64,000 nucleotides of DNA from Bacillota bacterium (lineage in GTDB: Bacteria > Bacillota > Clostridia > Lachnospirales > Lachnospiraceae): positions 253,330-317,329 of the forward strand of contig JAEWCQ010000015.1 in assembly GCA_023390555.1 (NCBI GenBank). The letters run 5' to 3'. The translations under genes were made by a program, and so were the position numbers. Every line of letters begins with the position of its first letter. Position 1 is the stretch's first letter. The notes under the pieces are model-generated. The model was not told where the DNA came from. It was given only the letters and a program-made list of their open reading frames with translations, and did no database searches. Shown in pieces: positions 49,700 to 58,900 of this stretch.

Positions 49700-50407
49700 T
49701 TATTTTTCATCCTTCATTAATTCCTTCTTCACTTCGCAGTATTTTTTGACAGGTATCGGAAGTCTTTCCCCATTATCCATTTCTACATAACACCGGTCTA
49801 CTTTATGGACATGATTTCTGTTAATGATGAACCCCCGCTGAATCCTGAGAAATACTTCTGACAACATTTTTTTTGACTCCTTTAAGGAACCGGTGCTTTC
49901 CAATATGGCATTCCTGCAATGCCAGATTACATGATTATGCCGAGACTCGACATAATAGATTTCTTCATCTCTCAGAAAATAGAGACGTTCGCTAATGTCC
50001 TTGATACAATATTGTTTTTCCTCAGGTATAACGGATGAAATATGTATATGCTTTAACTTCATCCCAGCCGCATCCGTTCGAAACACAATCGTACTGTTTA
50101 ACAGCTCTTGTGTCTCTTTTCCGGAATCCTGCACCATCACTGCATAAAAACTCCCCGTGATGATGGCAGCGATATTTGTCTGCATGATCACCTTATAATC
50201 CTGATGCACGATTCCGCATACTTTTTTGGATAACATTTTAAGATAATCACTGATTTCTCTTTGGTTTCTGACTTCTTTTTTTAAACTAGGCGTAATCCAC
50301 TCCAGCCCTTCCTCATAATACTGTGATAACCAGAACGACTCCCCCTGGTAAAAAAGTTCCACTACCTGCCTGGCAGCTATCACTAATTCTCCTCTTCGCT
50401 CATCCAT
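49700..50407 (-). CDS. LytTR-family DNA-binding regulator with SnoaL-like N-terminus
   Basis: A 235-residue transcription regulator without a receiver domain. The N-terminal ~125 residues (VIAARQVVELFYQGESFWLS, and IITGSFYAVMV) resemble a SnoaL/NTF2-like ligand-binding fold. The C-terminal LytTR domain (~130-232) has RIQRGFIINRNHVHKVDRC and the ending IPVKKYCEVKKELM. It is the first gene of the DUF2589 cluster, so it probably controls it. The start at 50407 follows GTGGGAG; a GTG at 50419 is possible. The signal sensed is unknown. It is divergent from the DUF6765 gene across a 457-bp region. Confidence 0.85.
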   Translation of the reverse strand: MDERRGELVIAARQVVELFYQGESFWLSQYYEEGLEWITPSLKKEVRNQREISDYLKMLSKKVCGIVHQDYKVIMQTNIAAIITGSFYAVMVQDSGKETQELLNSTIVFRTDAAGMKLKHIHISSVIPEEKQYCIKDISERLYFLRDEEIYYVESRHNHVIWHCRNAILESTGSLKESKKMLSEVFLRIQRGFIINRNHVHKVDRCYVEMDNGERLPIPVKKYCEVKKELMKDEK

Positions 50408-50511
50408 CTTTTCTCCCACTTTTGTATCTAAATCATTATTATGATGCGTTTTTATTGTATTTCTTTCGATACGCTCATAGATAGGAGATTCTCAAAATCA
50501 GCTAGAAAGTC

Positions 50512-50532
50512 GGATGGATATTTCATCCATCC
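50512..50532. repeat. Perfect inverted repeat, 8-bp arms
   Basis: GGATGGAT, 5 nt (ATTTC), ATCCATCC. An outer GAAAG and CTTTC may extend the pairing. It lies 105 bp upstream of the LytTR start and could be an operator or a 5' leader hairpin. Confidence 0.55.
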
Positions 50533-50789
50533 TTAGCCTCTTTCACCGTTTTTTATCATGAATACTGCTCTTCTCTTTTTATCTTTTGTAAAATTTCTCT
50601 ATCACTTCCTGCACCTGCCTCCCCGACTTTTTTGATGTCTCCAATATACAAAAACCTCTATTATCTATCAACAAATCCGGATATACGACTAATTACAACG
50701 TTCAAATGACTAATTTTTTATTTTTCTGACACCACAGAGGAATTCTATTGACGATTTGTACCTGCACAGTAGCATTTTATCCGAATGAA

Positions 50790-50818
50790 TTGAATGTTCT
50801 TTTTTTTACCTATATGAT
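50790..50818 (+). promoter_or_regulatory. Promoter of the DUF6765 gene
   Basis: TTGAAT (50790-50795), a 17-bp spacer and TATGAT (50813-50818). The two hexamers are identical to those of the pyrB promoter. The start codon is about 40 bp downstream of the predicted start of transcription. Confidence 0.6.
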
Positions 50819-50864
50819 TTGCCTATGACAAGCTTGTTAAAAATGTAAAAGGAGAAGAATATAT

Positions 50865-51950
50865 ATGAATATGGATTTTCACTATTACGGAACATTCTGC
50901 GCTGCCAGAATTGCGGGCTTTGGAGCTCCCGAATCTGAAGAAATTGCGTGGGCAGCGCAGATGGTAGATGACTGCACAGAAAATTTATTAAAAGATTGCG
51001 GCCTGACAGGCGGCAATTATGAAGCAACGAGTGAGGGAACCTTGGAAAATTTACTGGATAATTTGAAATATTGGTCTTATAATCCAGACAACACAGCACT
51101 CCGTAAGATTCGGCGCATCTGGATTCCGTTTCATTTTCTTCCAGGTAATCTGGATACGGAAACATACCAACAGGTTTATACCGGAAATAAAACATGGTCA
51201 CCAGGTAACGGTCCAGAACTCCTATATTTTGATGAAAACACAGACGGTGCAGATTTCAAATGCCTTTGCCTGCATAACAGCACGCTGGTACAGAATATGA
51301 TTGAAGATACCATACATATGTATCAGCAGAACTATCATACAAATCCGGAAAAACGGCAGTTCCTGCTGCACTTAATCGGCATCCGCATGCACGTACTGGC
51401 CGATACCTGGGCACATGAATTCTTTGTTGGGACACCAAACTATTGGATTAATGATGTTTCAGAAATTAACCTGATAAACGAAGACGGCATTGATATTTCC
51501 AAAATAAGAACGCCATCCGCTCCATCCTGCTATTCGATTGCCTATCTGGGACATGGCCGTCTTGGTCATTATCCCGACTGCGGACTTCTTCGTTACAAAT
51601 ATCGTCCCCGTTGGCTTGGGGTTGATTCTAACCCATGCGAAAAGGATAATGTACATGTGTTCTTATCTGCATTCTGCCAGATGACGGATGCTCTTGGGGA
51701 CATCATCCATGGACAGCGGCCGTTTCTTGCAAAGGATTATAGCAGAGCTGATATGAATTCCAGTATTGATTTTGCACATTTAAACCTTCAGAATCTATTG
51801 GGAAATTCACCATCCAGTTTTCCTGTTTACAAAAAAGGTGAAAATCTCACCAATCCTGTCAAACTCAAATTGTTTCAGGATGCCGCCAAGCATCACAGAG
51901 ATATGGTCTGTGCTGTTTTAAACAGCAATGGCATTCACACTTTATCCTAA
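50865..51950 (+). CDS. DUF6765 family protein, zinc-phospholipase-like motif
   Basis: A 361-residue soluble protein with no signal peptide. It starts MNMDFHYYGTFCAARIAGFG. The motif LHLIGIRMHVLADTWAHEFF (residues 164-183) has the spaced His and Asp residues seen in zinc-dependent phospholipase C and related alpha-helical metalloenzymes. A later region is HVFLSAFCQMTDALGDIIHG. The DUF6765 family has no known activity that I can name. AAGGAGAAG precedes the ATG, and a promoter and a strong bidirectional terminator frame it, so it is a single-gene unit. It is read away from the LytTR cluster; a functional link is only inferred from proximity. Confidence 0.82.
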   Translation: MNMDFHYYGTFCAARIAGFGAPESEEIAWAAQMVDDCTENLLKDCGLTGGNYEATSEGTLENLLDNLKYWSYNPDNTALRKIRRIWIPFHFLPGNLDTETYQQVYTGNKTWSPGNGPELLYFDENTDGADFKCLCLHNSTLVQNMIEDTIHMYQQNYHTNPEKRQFLLHLIGIRMHVLADTWAHEFFVGTPNYWINDVSEINLINEDGIDISKIRTPSAPSCYSIAYLGHGRLGHYPDCGLLRYKYRPRWLGVDSNPCEKDNVHVFLSAFCQMTDALGDIIHGQRPFLAKDYSRADMNSSIDFAHLNLQNLLGNSPSSFPVYKKGENLTNPVKLKLFQDAAKHHRDMVCAVLNSNGIHTLS

Positions 51951-51971
51951 CAAGGTCCCTCTCAGGAAATG

Positions 51972-52012
51972 AAAAAGATCCTCCGGAGACATTCCCTCCG
52001 GAGGATCTTTTT
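51972..52012. terminator. Bidirectional terminator with perfect 17-bp stem
   Basis: AAAAAGATCCTCCGGAG pairs perfectly with CTCCGGAGGATCTTTTT around a 7-nt loop. The A and T ends serve as T tracts for both directions, between the DUF6765 gene and the J-domain gene that converge here. Confidence 0.9.
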
Positions 52013-52013
52013 C

Positions 52014-52661
52014 TCAATATGGATTAAAACAACAGCAATTGCATAGTAGATTCATAAACAAAAGACTCAGGCACAGATTCCCGGAACTTGCATACGGACG
52101 TTCATAGGCATTTCCCATATTCGTATACCAGGTACCGCCAAATTCCAGCTGCTGCTTGAGCTGCCGGTATTCCATGTTGCTCGGCTCCATCTGAAGCGAT
52201 GTATTTACATGCTCCATCGCGGTAGCCGTATTGCCTACGCCGGCATTTGCCATGGCACTGTAGTAATACCATCTGGCATTCCGACTGCTGATTCCCGCAA
52301 GTACATGCAACGCCTCTTTATAATAACGGTTTGCAATGTAATTTGCCGCAGCCTGCATCTCCACCGAATCGGTTCCCTGACTGTATCCTCCGCCATATGC
52401 ACTGTTACTTCTGCCGGAGCCAAATCCTCCATAGCCGTATGCACCCTGCGCACCGCCACCATAGCTGTAACCCTGCTGCTTCTGCCTCATAATCAGGTCA
52501 TATGCCTGCTGCACCTCTTTAAACTTCTCCTCTGCCTGCAGCTTATTCGGATTATTTACATTTGCATCCGGATGATACTTTCTGCTCAGATTGCGGTATG
52601 CTTTTTTGATTTCTTCATCGGTTGCTCCCGGTGAGATTCCAAGCACCTTATATGGATCCAT
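52014..52661 (-). CDS. J-domain protein with TPR-like region
   Basis: A 215-residue protein. The N-terminal J domain (residues 3-65) has YKVLGISPGATDEEIKKAYR and the HPD motif in KYHPDAN. A Gly/Tyr/Ser-rich linker (~68-100) follows, then helical TPR-like segments (about 105-165) containing HVLAGISSRNARWYYYSAM. The end is hydrophobic and cysteine-rich (MNLLCNCCCFNPY), which suggests membrane association or acylation but no clear signal. It is not the canonical DnaJ (no zinc-finger repeats). It is the last gene of a three-gene operon with DUF5685 and a zinc-ribbon protein. AAAGGAG precedes the ATG. Confidence 0.88.
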   Translation of the reverse strand: MDPYKVLGISPGATDEEIKKAYRNLSRKYHPDANVNNPNKLQAEEKFKEVQQAYDLIMRQKQQGYSYGGGAQGAYGYGGFGSGRSNSAYGGGYSQGTDSVEMQAAANYIANRYYKEALHVLAGISSRNARWYYYSAMANAGVGNTATAMEHVNTSLQMEPSNMEYRQLKQQLEFGGTWYTNMGNAYERPYASSGNLCLSLLFMNLLCNCCCFNPY

Positions 52662-52664
52662 CTG

Positions 52665-53552
52665 TTACTCCTTTATGTCAATGCCAATCTTTTTTCGATT
52701 CTTTTTGGCCAGATTCGTACTTTTTTTCTGCCGCTTCAGCCGGTTATATTCGTATTTACACCAGACACCGGAATACAATATATTTCGCAGCAGATCCGCA
52801 TGCAGCAGGATCGGCATTCGTTCAAAGGATTTGGCACATTCTGACATCATACTGGTAAGCATGAGCCTGCACAGGGTGTCAAAATCTCTGCCGCTCTGAT
52901 CCGCAATCGCCAGTAGCGGATTGTAGGCACTTTTCCTCCTGTCACATTCCACGTCCTCATATGCATCCATCAGATAAATAAACTTTCCCATGTAAAATCC
53001 CATACAGCGCAGTTCCTCCGCCCACATGTCTTCCTTCCATGCAAATATCTCACCAAGCATGGTTCCGGTCAGTCCTGCGACTACATCGACATTAGTCTCT
53101 CTGCCCTTCTCTGAAATCTCTAACTGCTCCATATACGTTTCCACTGCCTTTACCTGTCTCGGATACTTCTTCATGATACGCTCATAGTCCTTACCAAGCA
53201 TTCTGGCAAAGGCCTTTTTGGTATAGGAATGTTCATCCTTCCAGTCATCTTCAAAATTCTGGTAAGACAATATAATGTTCATGTCCGCCGCATAGGCCGT
53301 CACTTCGTTAATCAGAGAAATCCTGCGTTTGGTCGGATGGAGTGCACAGGTGAATTCCAGTTCCTCATTCTCCACCTCATACAGGCCTGTCAGAAGGACG
53401 ATCAAGAAAGTCATATCATAATTCAGCAGCATCTGCCCTTTTGTACCTGCAGTTTCCTTCAGCTTACGGCAAAGTCCGCAGTAATATGCCTGATATATCT
53501 TTTTGTTTTCATCCGATAATTCTTTCTGATTGATATTGATATATCCAAACAT
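52665..53552 (-). CDS. DUF5685 family protein
   Basis: A 295-residue protein beginning MFGYININQKELSDENKKIY and YQAYYCGLCRKLKE, with a CxxC pair at the N-terminus (YYCGLC), a conserved C of ELEFTCALHPTKR, and an otherwise helix-rich body with RRKSAYNPLLAIAD. No function is known for DUF5685. The C-terminus is basic. AGGAGG precedes the ATG. It is 3 bp upstream of the J-domain gene and co-transcribed with it, so it may be a client or co-chaperone partner. Confidence 0.85.
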   Translation of the reverse strand: MFGYININQKELSDENKKIYQAYYCGLCRKLKETAGTKGQMLLNYDMTFLIVLLTGLYEVENEELEFTCALHPTKRRISLINEVTAYAADMNIILSYQNFEDDWKDEHSYTKKAFARMLGKDYERIMKKYPRQVKAVETYMEQLEISEKGRETNVDVVAGLTGTMLGEIFAWKEDMWAEELRCMGFYMGKFIYLMDAYEDVECDRRKSAYNPLLAIADQSGRDFDTLCRLMLTSMMSECAKSFERMPILLHADLLRNILYSGVWCKYEYNRLKRQKKSTNLAKKNRKKIGIDIKE

Positions 53553-53575
53553 AAAATCTGCCTCCTAAACAACTT

Positions 53576-53971
53576 CTAGCTCTTTTTGATAAATTCATTC
53601 CTGCATCTCGGACAGGTGATACAAATCTTGCCCTTTCCCCGCGGAACACGCACCCGCTGCTTGCAAGACGGGCATTTATAAAAATGATATTCTTTTCGCT
53701 GTGCCCATCTTTTCCGAAATGCATCTTTTTTTGCAACCAGCCGGTATCTCAGATTCAGGAATTTCTGATTCTGTGCATACATCTTTGATACATTTCTGGA
53801 AAACATACGATAGTATGTATAACCTAATAAAACCAATGCCACCAGGTATAAAGCTCCCCAATGCGTAAACATCGACAGAACAAGCAGAATCAGCGTAACC
53901 GCCAGAAATAATTTTGATAGCTGGTCTGTCCCATAGCGCCCTGTCATAAATCTCTGCAATTTTTCTCTCAT
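53576..53971 (-). CDS. Zinc-ribbon membrane protein
   Basis: A 131-residue protein with two N-terminal hydrophobic segments (LFLAVTLILLVLSMFTHW and LYLVALVLLGYTYY), a basic cytoplasmic linker, and a C-terminal zinc ribbon, YKCPSCKQRVRVPRGKGKIC and TCPRCRNEF, with CxxC pairs. I do not know a named family. It is the first gene of the operon with DUF5685 and the J-domain gene, with a promoter at 54071-54099. The binding site is AAGGTG. The function is unknown. Confidence 0.8.
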   Translation of the reverse strand: MREKLQRFMTGRYGTDQLSKLFLAVTLILLVLSMFTHWGALYLVALVLLGYTYYRMFSRNVSKMYAQNQKFLNLRYRLVAKKDAFRKRWAQRKEYHFYKCPSCKQRVRVPRGKGKICITCPRCRNEFIKKS

Positions 53972-54070
53972 CTCTTTCTACACCTTCATTCCCATTATTA
54001 TCTAACGTAAAACTGATGTTCGCCTTTTACGAATATGATGGCATTCTCCTACCACCACACCTTAAAAACT

Positions 54071-54099
54071 ATATTAATTCGCGAATAGCCCACAGTCAA
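54071..54099 (-). promoter_or_regulatory. Promoter of the zinc-ribbon/DUF5685/J-domain operon
   Basis: The minus strand has TTGACT (54094-54099), a 17-bp spacer and TAATAT (54071-54076), about 100 bp before the first start codon, shortly after the ligase gene stop codon. Confidence 0.6.
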
Positions 54100-54126
54100 C
54101 ACAGTTATTGTCTTTTAAGAAATATT

Positions 54127-55941
54127 TTAGATTTGAGTTATACTTTCTCTTACCATGCGGTTGCATGCGAGCCCGATTCCCAACAGCCCCCAGAAAACGA
54201 CAGAAACGCCTGTGGTGGAGTCATTTACCAGACTCGCCGTGATAAATCCGGTGGATGACAAAAAAATGGCAGCTCCCACACGTGCTTTTAAGGTAAGCAG
54301 CTCCCTTTTCCGGTATAGCCGAAACGACTGGATAAAATAAGTCAGATAGAAGATCAGAAATACCACCAGAGAAAGAACTCCGGTCTGAACAGCAATTTGC
54401 AGATACATGCAGTGCGGCTTTGTAATCAGAATCTTCTCCCATCCGTTCTCAACCAGCGATACGTAATCCTCCTGCGGAAATACAAGCGCAAACGTATCCG
54501 GACCGGTTCCGATCAGCAGCGTCTGTTTCAAAAGCGGCAATGTCTTACTCCAGATATACCCTCTTCCGCTGAATCCGTCCATCAGGTGAAAAAGAGGCAG
54601 ATCGCACGTTTCTGCTGTCTGTATTTTCGTTTGTTTTCCATAATAATTTGTATACAGATAGGTCTGTTTCCCCTCATCGTAAAAAACAAAAAATGAACTA
54701 CCGGAGGCTGTTACGGAAAATCCCTCGTTTCCGTCCGCATCCGTATTCTTCACAAAGGACAGACCTGCAAATGCATGGGCCGCCAATTGATAGGAAACCC
54801 GGTCATCCTCCGTCACTCTTTTCAATGCAAGATTCAGACCGTTTTCATCTGTCACGACAGGCACCGGGCTGCCCTCACGGATATTCTCATAATATACGGT
54901 CACCGTCCTGTCGTTATAATCTATCGTATAATCTTCGTCATTCAGTGTAATATCTTTCAGTGCATATTCCTGATATGCCGTCGGTGCGGTCATCAGCCTG
55001 TCCAACGCATTCTCAAACACGGAACTGCTCTGCAGGACATTCAGTCCCGCAAACAGCAGCAGATAGCCGGCAAGAACCGGCAGGATTCTCTTCCAGCTGC
55101 GCTTTCCAAAATAAAGCAACAGGAACAGAATACACGGAAACAATGCAAGTACCGCTGTCTTGGAACCGGAGCCGACCATTGATACCACACTCAAAACGGC
55201 AGCTGCCGCATACAAAAATAGCCATCGCCTGCTCCTTACGGTAAAGGTCAGCACCCAAAGCAGTGGTATCAGAATACAGCTGTATACCCCGACATAATTG
55301 GGATTGAAAAAGGTCAGATAGACAACTCCATCCCCAAGCTCCGTTCCATAGGAATTCTGAAACACCTTTAATGAAGCCGGAAACAGCAGATCGCGGACTG
55401 CATCTACTGCAAAAAAATCCGCTCCGGTAAATTGTGAAATTCCAAGTATCCCAAGTACCCCAAAGCTCAGAAAAAACAGCGCAAAAATAAATCGAACCTG
55501 CCTTTCCGTGTGAATCACTGTATATGAAAAATAACAGACCAGACAGTAACCAAGCAGTGTAAACGCAGATTCAAACATATCCAGGAAGCCATTCCAGGTA
55601 TGATATTCGCTTATGGTGCGCAGAGAGGATATAAGAATCAATGCCGCATACAGGGCCAGGAAAACAAATATCCATTCTGCACGCAGACTGTGCCGCAGAT
55701 ACAGATAGAGCAGAAGCAGGGCAAGTACCGCCGCCAATATTGTCATTGCATAATTCTTGTAGAATAGAAACACGTCCATCCTGCCCGGTATATCCGGAAA
55801 CCAGTCATACATACTCAATTGCGGATCATAAGACTTTACCCGCATAATGAGCGGTATGCACGCAATCCCGAATACAACCGGGAAGACAGACAGAATTTCC
55901 CATAGATATTTCTTTTTTCTCATCTCCTGTAATCGTTTCAT
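54127..55941 (-). CDS. O-antigen ligase (Wzy/WaaL) family protein
   Basis: A 604-residue polytopic membrane protein with ten or more hydrophobic segments. The Wzy_C-type signature FSGRGYIWSKTLPLLKQTLL and IGTGPDTFALVFPQ is near residue 470. A large extracellular loop (~310-460), with beta-rich segments such as DYTIDYNDRTVTVYY, is longer than in typical Wzy or WaaL proteins. The family transfers glycan chains from a lipid carrier to a lipid or protein acceptor. It lies 6 bp after the DUF5057 gene and ends the operon, which suggests glycosylation of, or surface coupling to, the pilin-like cluster (inference). A GAGGG site precedes the start. Confidence 0.83.
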   Translation of the reverse strand: MKRLQEMRKKKYLWEILSVFPVVFGIACIPLIMRVKSYDPQLSMYDWFPDIPGRMDVFLFYKNYAMTILAAVLALLLLYLYLRHSLRAEWIFVFLALYAALILISSLRTISEYHTWNGFLDMFESAFTLLGYCLVCYFSYTVIHTERQVRFIFALFFLSFGVLGILGISQFTGADFFAVDAVRDLLFPASLKVFQNSYGTELGDGVVYLTFFNPNYVGVYSCILIPLLWVLTFTVRSRRWLFLYAAAAVLSVVSMVGSGSKTAVLALFPCILFLLLYFGKRSWKRILPVLAGYLLLFAGLNVLQSSSVFENALDRLMTAPTAYQEYALKDITLNDEDYTIDYNDRTVTVYYENIREGSPVPVVTDENGLNLALKRVTEDDRVSYQLAAHAFAGLSFVKNTDADGNEGFSVTASGSSFFVFYDEGKQTYLYTNYYGKQTKIQTAETCDLPLFHLMDGFSGRGYIWSKTLPLLKQTLLIGTGPDTFALVFPQEDYVSLVENGWEKILITKPHCMYLQIAVQTGVLSLVVFLIFYLTYFIQSFRLYRKRELLTLKARVGAAIFLSSTGFITASLVNDSTTGVSVVFWGLLGIGLACNRMVRESITQI

Positions 55942-55947
55942 AATCCC

Positions 55948-58900
55948 TCATTGTAAATCAATCAGACTCGTCTTTAAAACAGTCAGTGTATCCACGGATG
56001 TCTTTGCCGAAGATTTCGTTCCGTAATAATGAAACGCGCTCTCCAATTCCACCCGGATCTGGAACTTTCCACTCTCTAACAGTGTCTTCAATGTCCCCGT
56101 ATCCGTTGCAATATTGTGCAGTACCGCCTGATATACATGCCCGCTCACCAGTCCGGAAACTTCTCCCTCTGACTCATTCACCACATTCTGTCCACTCTCA
56201 TCCGTTGTCGAAATATATGCCTGTGATGTATCCGCTGTCACATGAAGCTGCGCCGCTTCCGTACCATCACTGGTGACCAGAAAGTACTTTGCCCGGATAT
56301 CCTTTTTCGAAGTCGCAAGATTGGAGTCGGTCACCTTGTAATAGAATGACAGATCGGAATCAAGTGCCTGCCCATCCTGCTGCGTTACGCTGTTGACAGA
56401 CTGCTCGATATTAATATAGGCATAGCTTTTCGCAGCAGAGGTCCGGTCACTGTTTTCGATGATCGTAACATTTGGTTTCTGCGGCGTTGCCTTATAAGCT
56501 GCAACAAGCGTATTGGCAAAAAGCTTCAATTCTGTTTGATCCGTTGATGTCGCACCGGTCTCACCGGCCACCGGAAGGTTTCCAACTCCGGTATACATGA
56601 TATTGCCGATGCTGTAAATATAATAATTATTCCTTACATCATTTGGGGATACCGTATAATTGGATATCTTATCCGAACTGGAATCCAGACAGTACCAGAC
56701 CACAATATCGCTGTTACCATCCTGATCGGAATCCATATCCATATCCAGCTGATAATACTGATAATGCGTCGGGGCGATTTCAAGCTCTGTTCCGATTTCA
56801 TATGGGTAATGCGTAATCTGCCCGTCATTCACCTGGCTTGCTGCCGTAGAAGTCCTGTTAATGCTGTATTGAAAGAACTGTTGATTCGTGACTCTGGAAG
56901 AACTGCTGTAATCTGCCCGGTTTTCATCGAGCATCCCGTAGGTATATCCCTGTGTTTCTCCATAGGACTGTGTCCTGGCAGAGCCTGCCACATAGGCGAT
57001 ATCCTTCTGTGTCCCAAGTGATACCGGTGTTGTTCCGACTCCCTGGCCATCTGAGTTCCTGGTAGAAAATCCTCCCTCATTTAATACGGCGGTGGTATCC
57101 GTAAGATTGCCAGTGCTGTCCTTTTGCGCTGTCAGGTTCAGAATCTGGCCCTGTCGGAGCAGATCCGAATCTGTTACGCCGTAACGATCCATGCCAACCA
57201 GATTACGGAGCATTGTATTAAATTTATAGCCCCACCAGGTATCCTGTGCCATTGTTATTTTCCCGTCACTCCCCGCTTCTGATTTTGCCAGTGATGTCCA
57301 GGCACTGTAAGAAGACACATTGGTAAAAGATGTTGTATCATGGGTAAACAGCACACTCTTTCCGCTGTCGGCAAACAACCGCACTGCCTCCATTGCAGCA
57401 TCACTGTCCAGCTTACTGTAGCAGTCACCAAAACCGATCACCAGCATATCATATCCGTTGCAGCTTCCATTGCTGTAGAACTGATCCAGATATCCTTTCG
57501 CAGACGCATCACTGATTGTATGACCATTGCTGAAATAGGAGTCAAACTGAGACGCCGTAACAGTCACGACATGAAAGTCGAGACCCACACTGGTCTTAAT
57601 CTGTGAAAGCAGCTTTTGAAATGCTGTGTTTGTCTTCATATTAAATGTATTGCCGGAATCGGACAGCACCTGTAACACCGTTACCGGCTGTGCCGTTTCT
57701 CCTGTTTCCGGTTCTATAATCGTATAGGAGATACTGGATGTGCGGACCGCTTCATTTGCAAGCTGGCATACCTCGATTTTCCATGGAAGTACCCCACGGT
57801 AGGTTGCCGGAATCAATTTCTCCATCGTATATTTCTGTCCGCTGGTCAGTTCATATTCCCCATCACTGCTCTTCGTTATCTCTTTGCCGTTCTCGTCATA
57901 GATCAGAATATCGCTCATTTTTTCCGAGTAGCTGTCTGCAACCGTATATTTCCCGTCTGCATTGAGATCCATATAGTAACGGAAGACATATCTCGTAGCG
58001 GAAGACACATCCACGCTGCTGCCGACTGCAAAGCGCATACGAAGTGTATAGCTATCCGTAGCCTCGGCACTTGTCTTATCCACCTCAACAACCGTATTTC
58101 CGAAATTAGCTGCCGCCGTCAGCAGATTCCCCTGCGCGATATCCGCATCATCCGATTTTGAGATCGCCTCGTCGGATTCGGTTAACTTCTCCGGTTGATA
58201 GAACTGAACGGTAAGTTTTGCAAGATTGAGATAATTTGAAAAAGATGCAGAATGTGCCACCTCACTGTATGTATAAAAATTATCCTCCGTCTTTGCCTCG
58301 TTTACAAATTCATAGAGATAGGACGAATTATCAATCAATGCATTGTTGACTTTATCTCCGCTCAGGAAATCATCTGCAACGATCACCGGATATTTTGCCG
58401 ATACATATTCTCTTAGATCGGCAAGCTTGCTCTTAGTGATATCATTTCCGCCATACCGGTAGACACCGACATTTCCCACACGCACCGAAGTCCACTGATT
58501 GGCCTTATAATAGGTAGTACTGTTTTTTACGGAACTTGTGTAAGACAACGGAAAATCCGCAATATTCAGCACGGTCTGTGTCAGATGAAGGATACCGTCA
58601 CTATTCGTCACTGCATTTACCCGATTCCCATAAGCGTCGTTTGCCGCATCCAGTGCAGCATTATTATCATACAGGTAATTGCTTCTGGAATTACCGATAT
58701 AATCTGTGTCCAGAATGCCTGCAAGGGATTTGTCCGCATATACGAGATCACCGGTATGCGCATAGACGAGATTTCCCATATTTGTATCATTATAAATGAC
58801 ATTCCCGGAGCTGTCCCGGTTCATAAAATCATCTGCATAACCAAGTCCAAAATAGATCAGATCATAGTCCGTATTCAGATCATCGATCTTCCCGATGAAT

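Larger units (their letters stand above)
50408..50864. other. Divergent regulatory region between the LytTR gene and the DUF6765 gene
   Basis: A 457-bp gene-free stretch, AT-rich, containing a perfect 8-bp dyad (50512-50532) and the promoter of the DUF6765 gene (50790-50818). No sigma-A promoter with good score was found for the LytTR operon, which may mean it depends on an activator. The many short T tracts do not form clear repeats. Confidence 0.5.
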
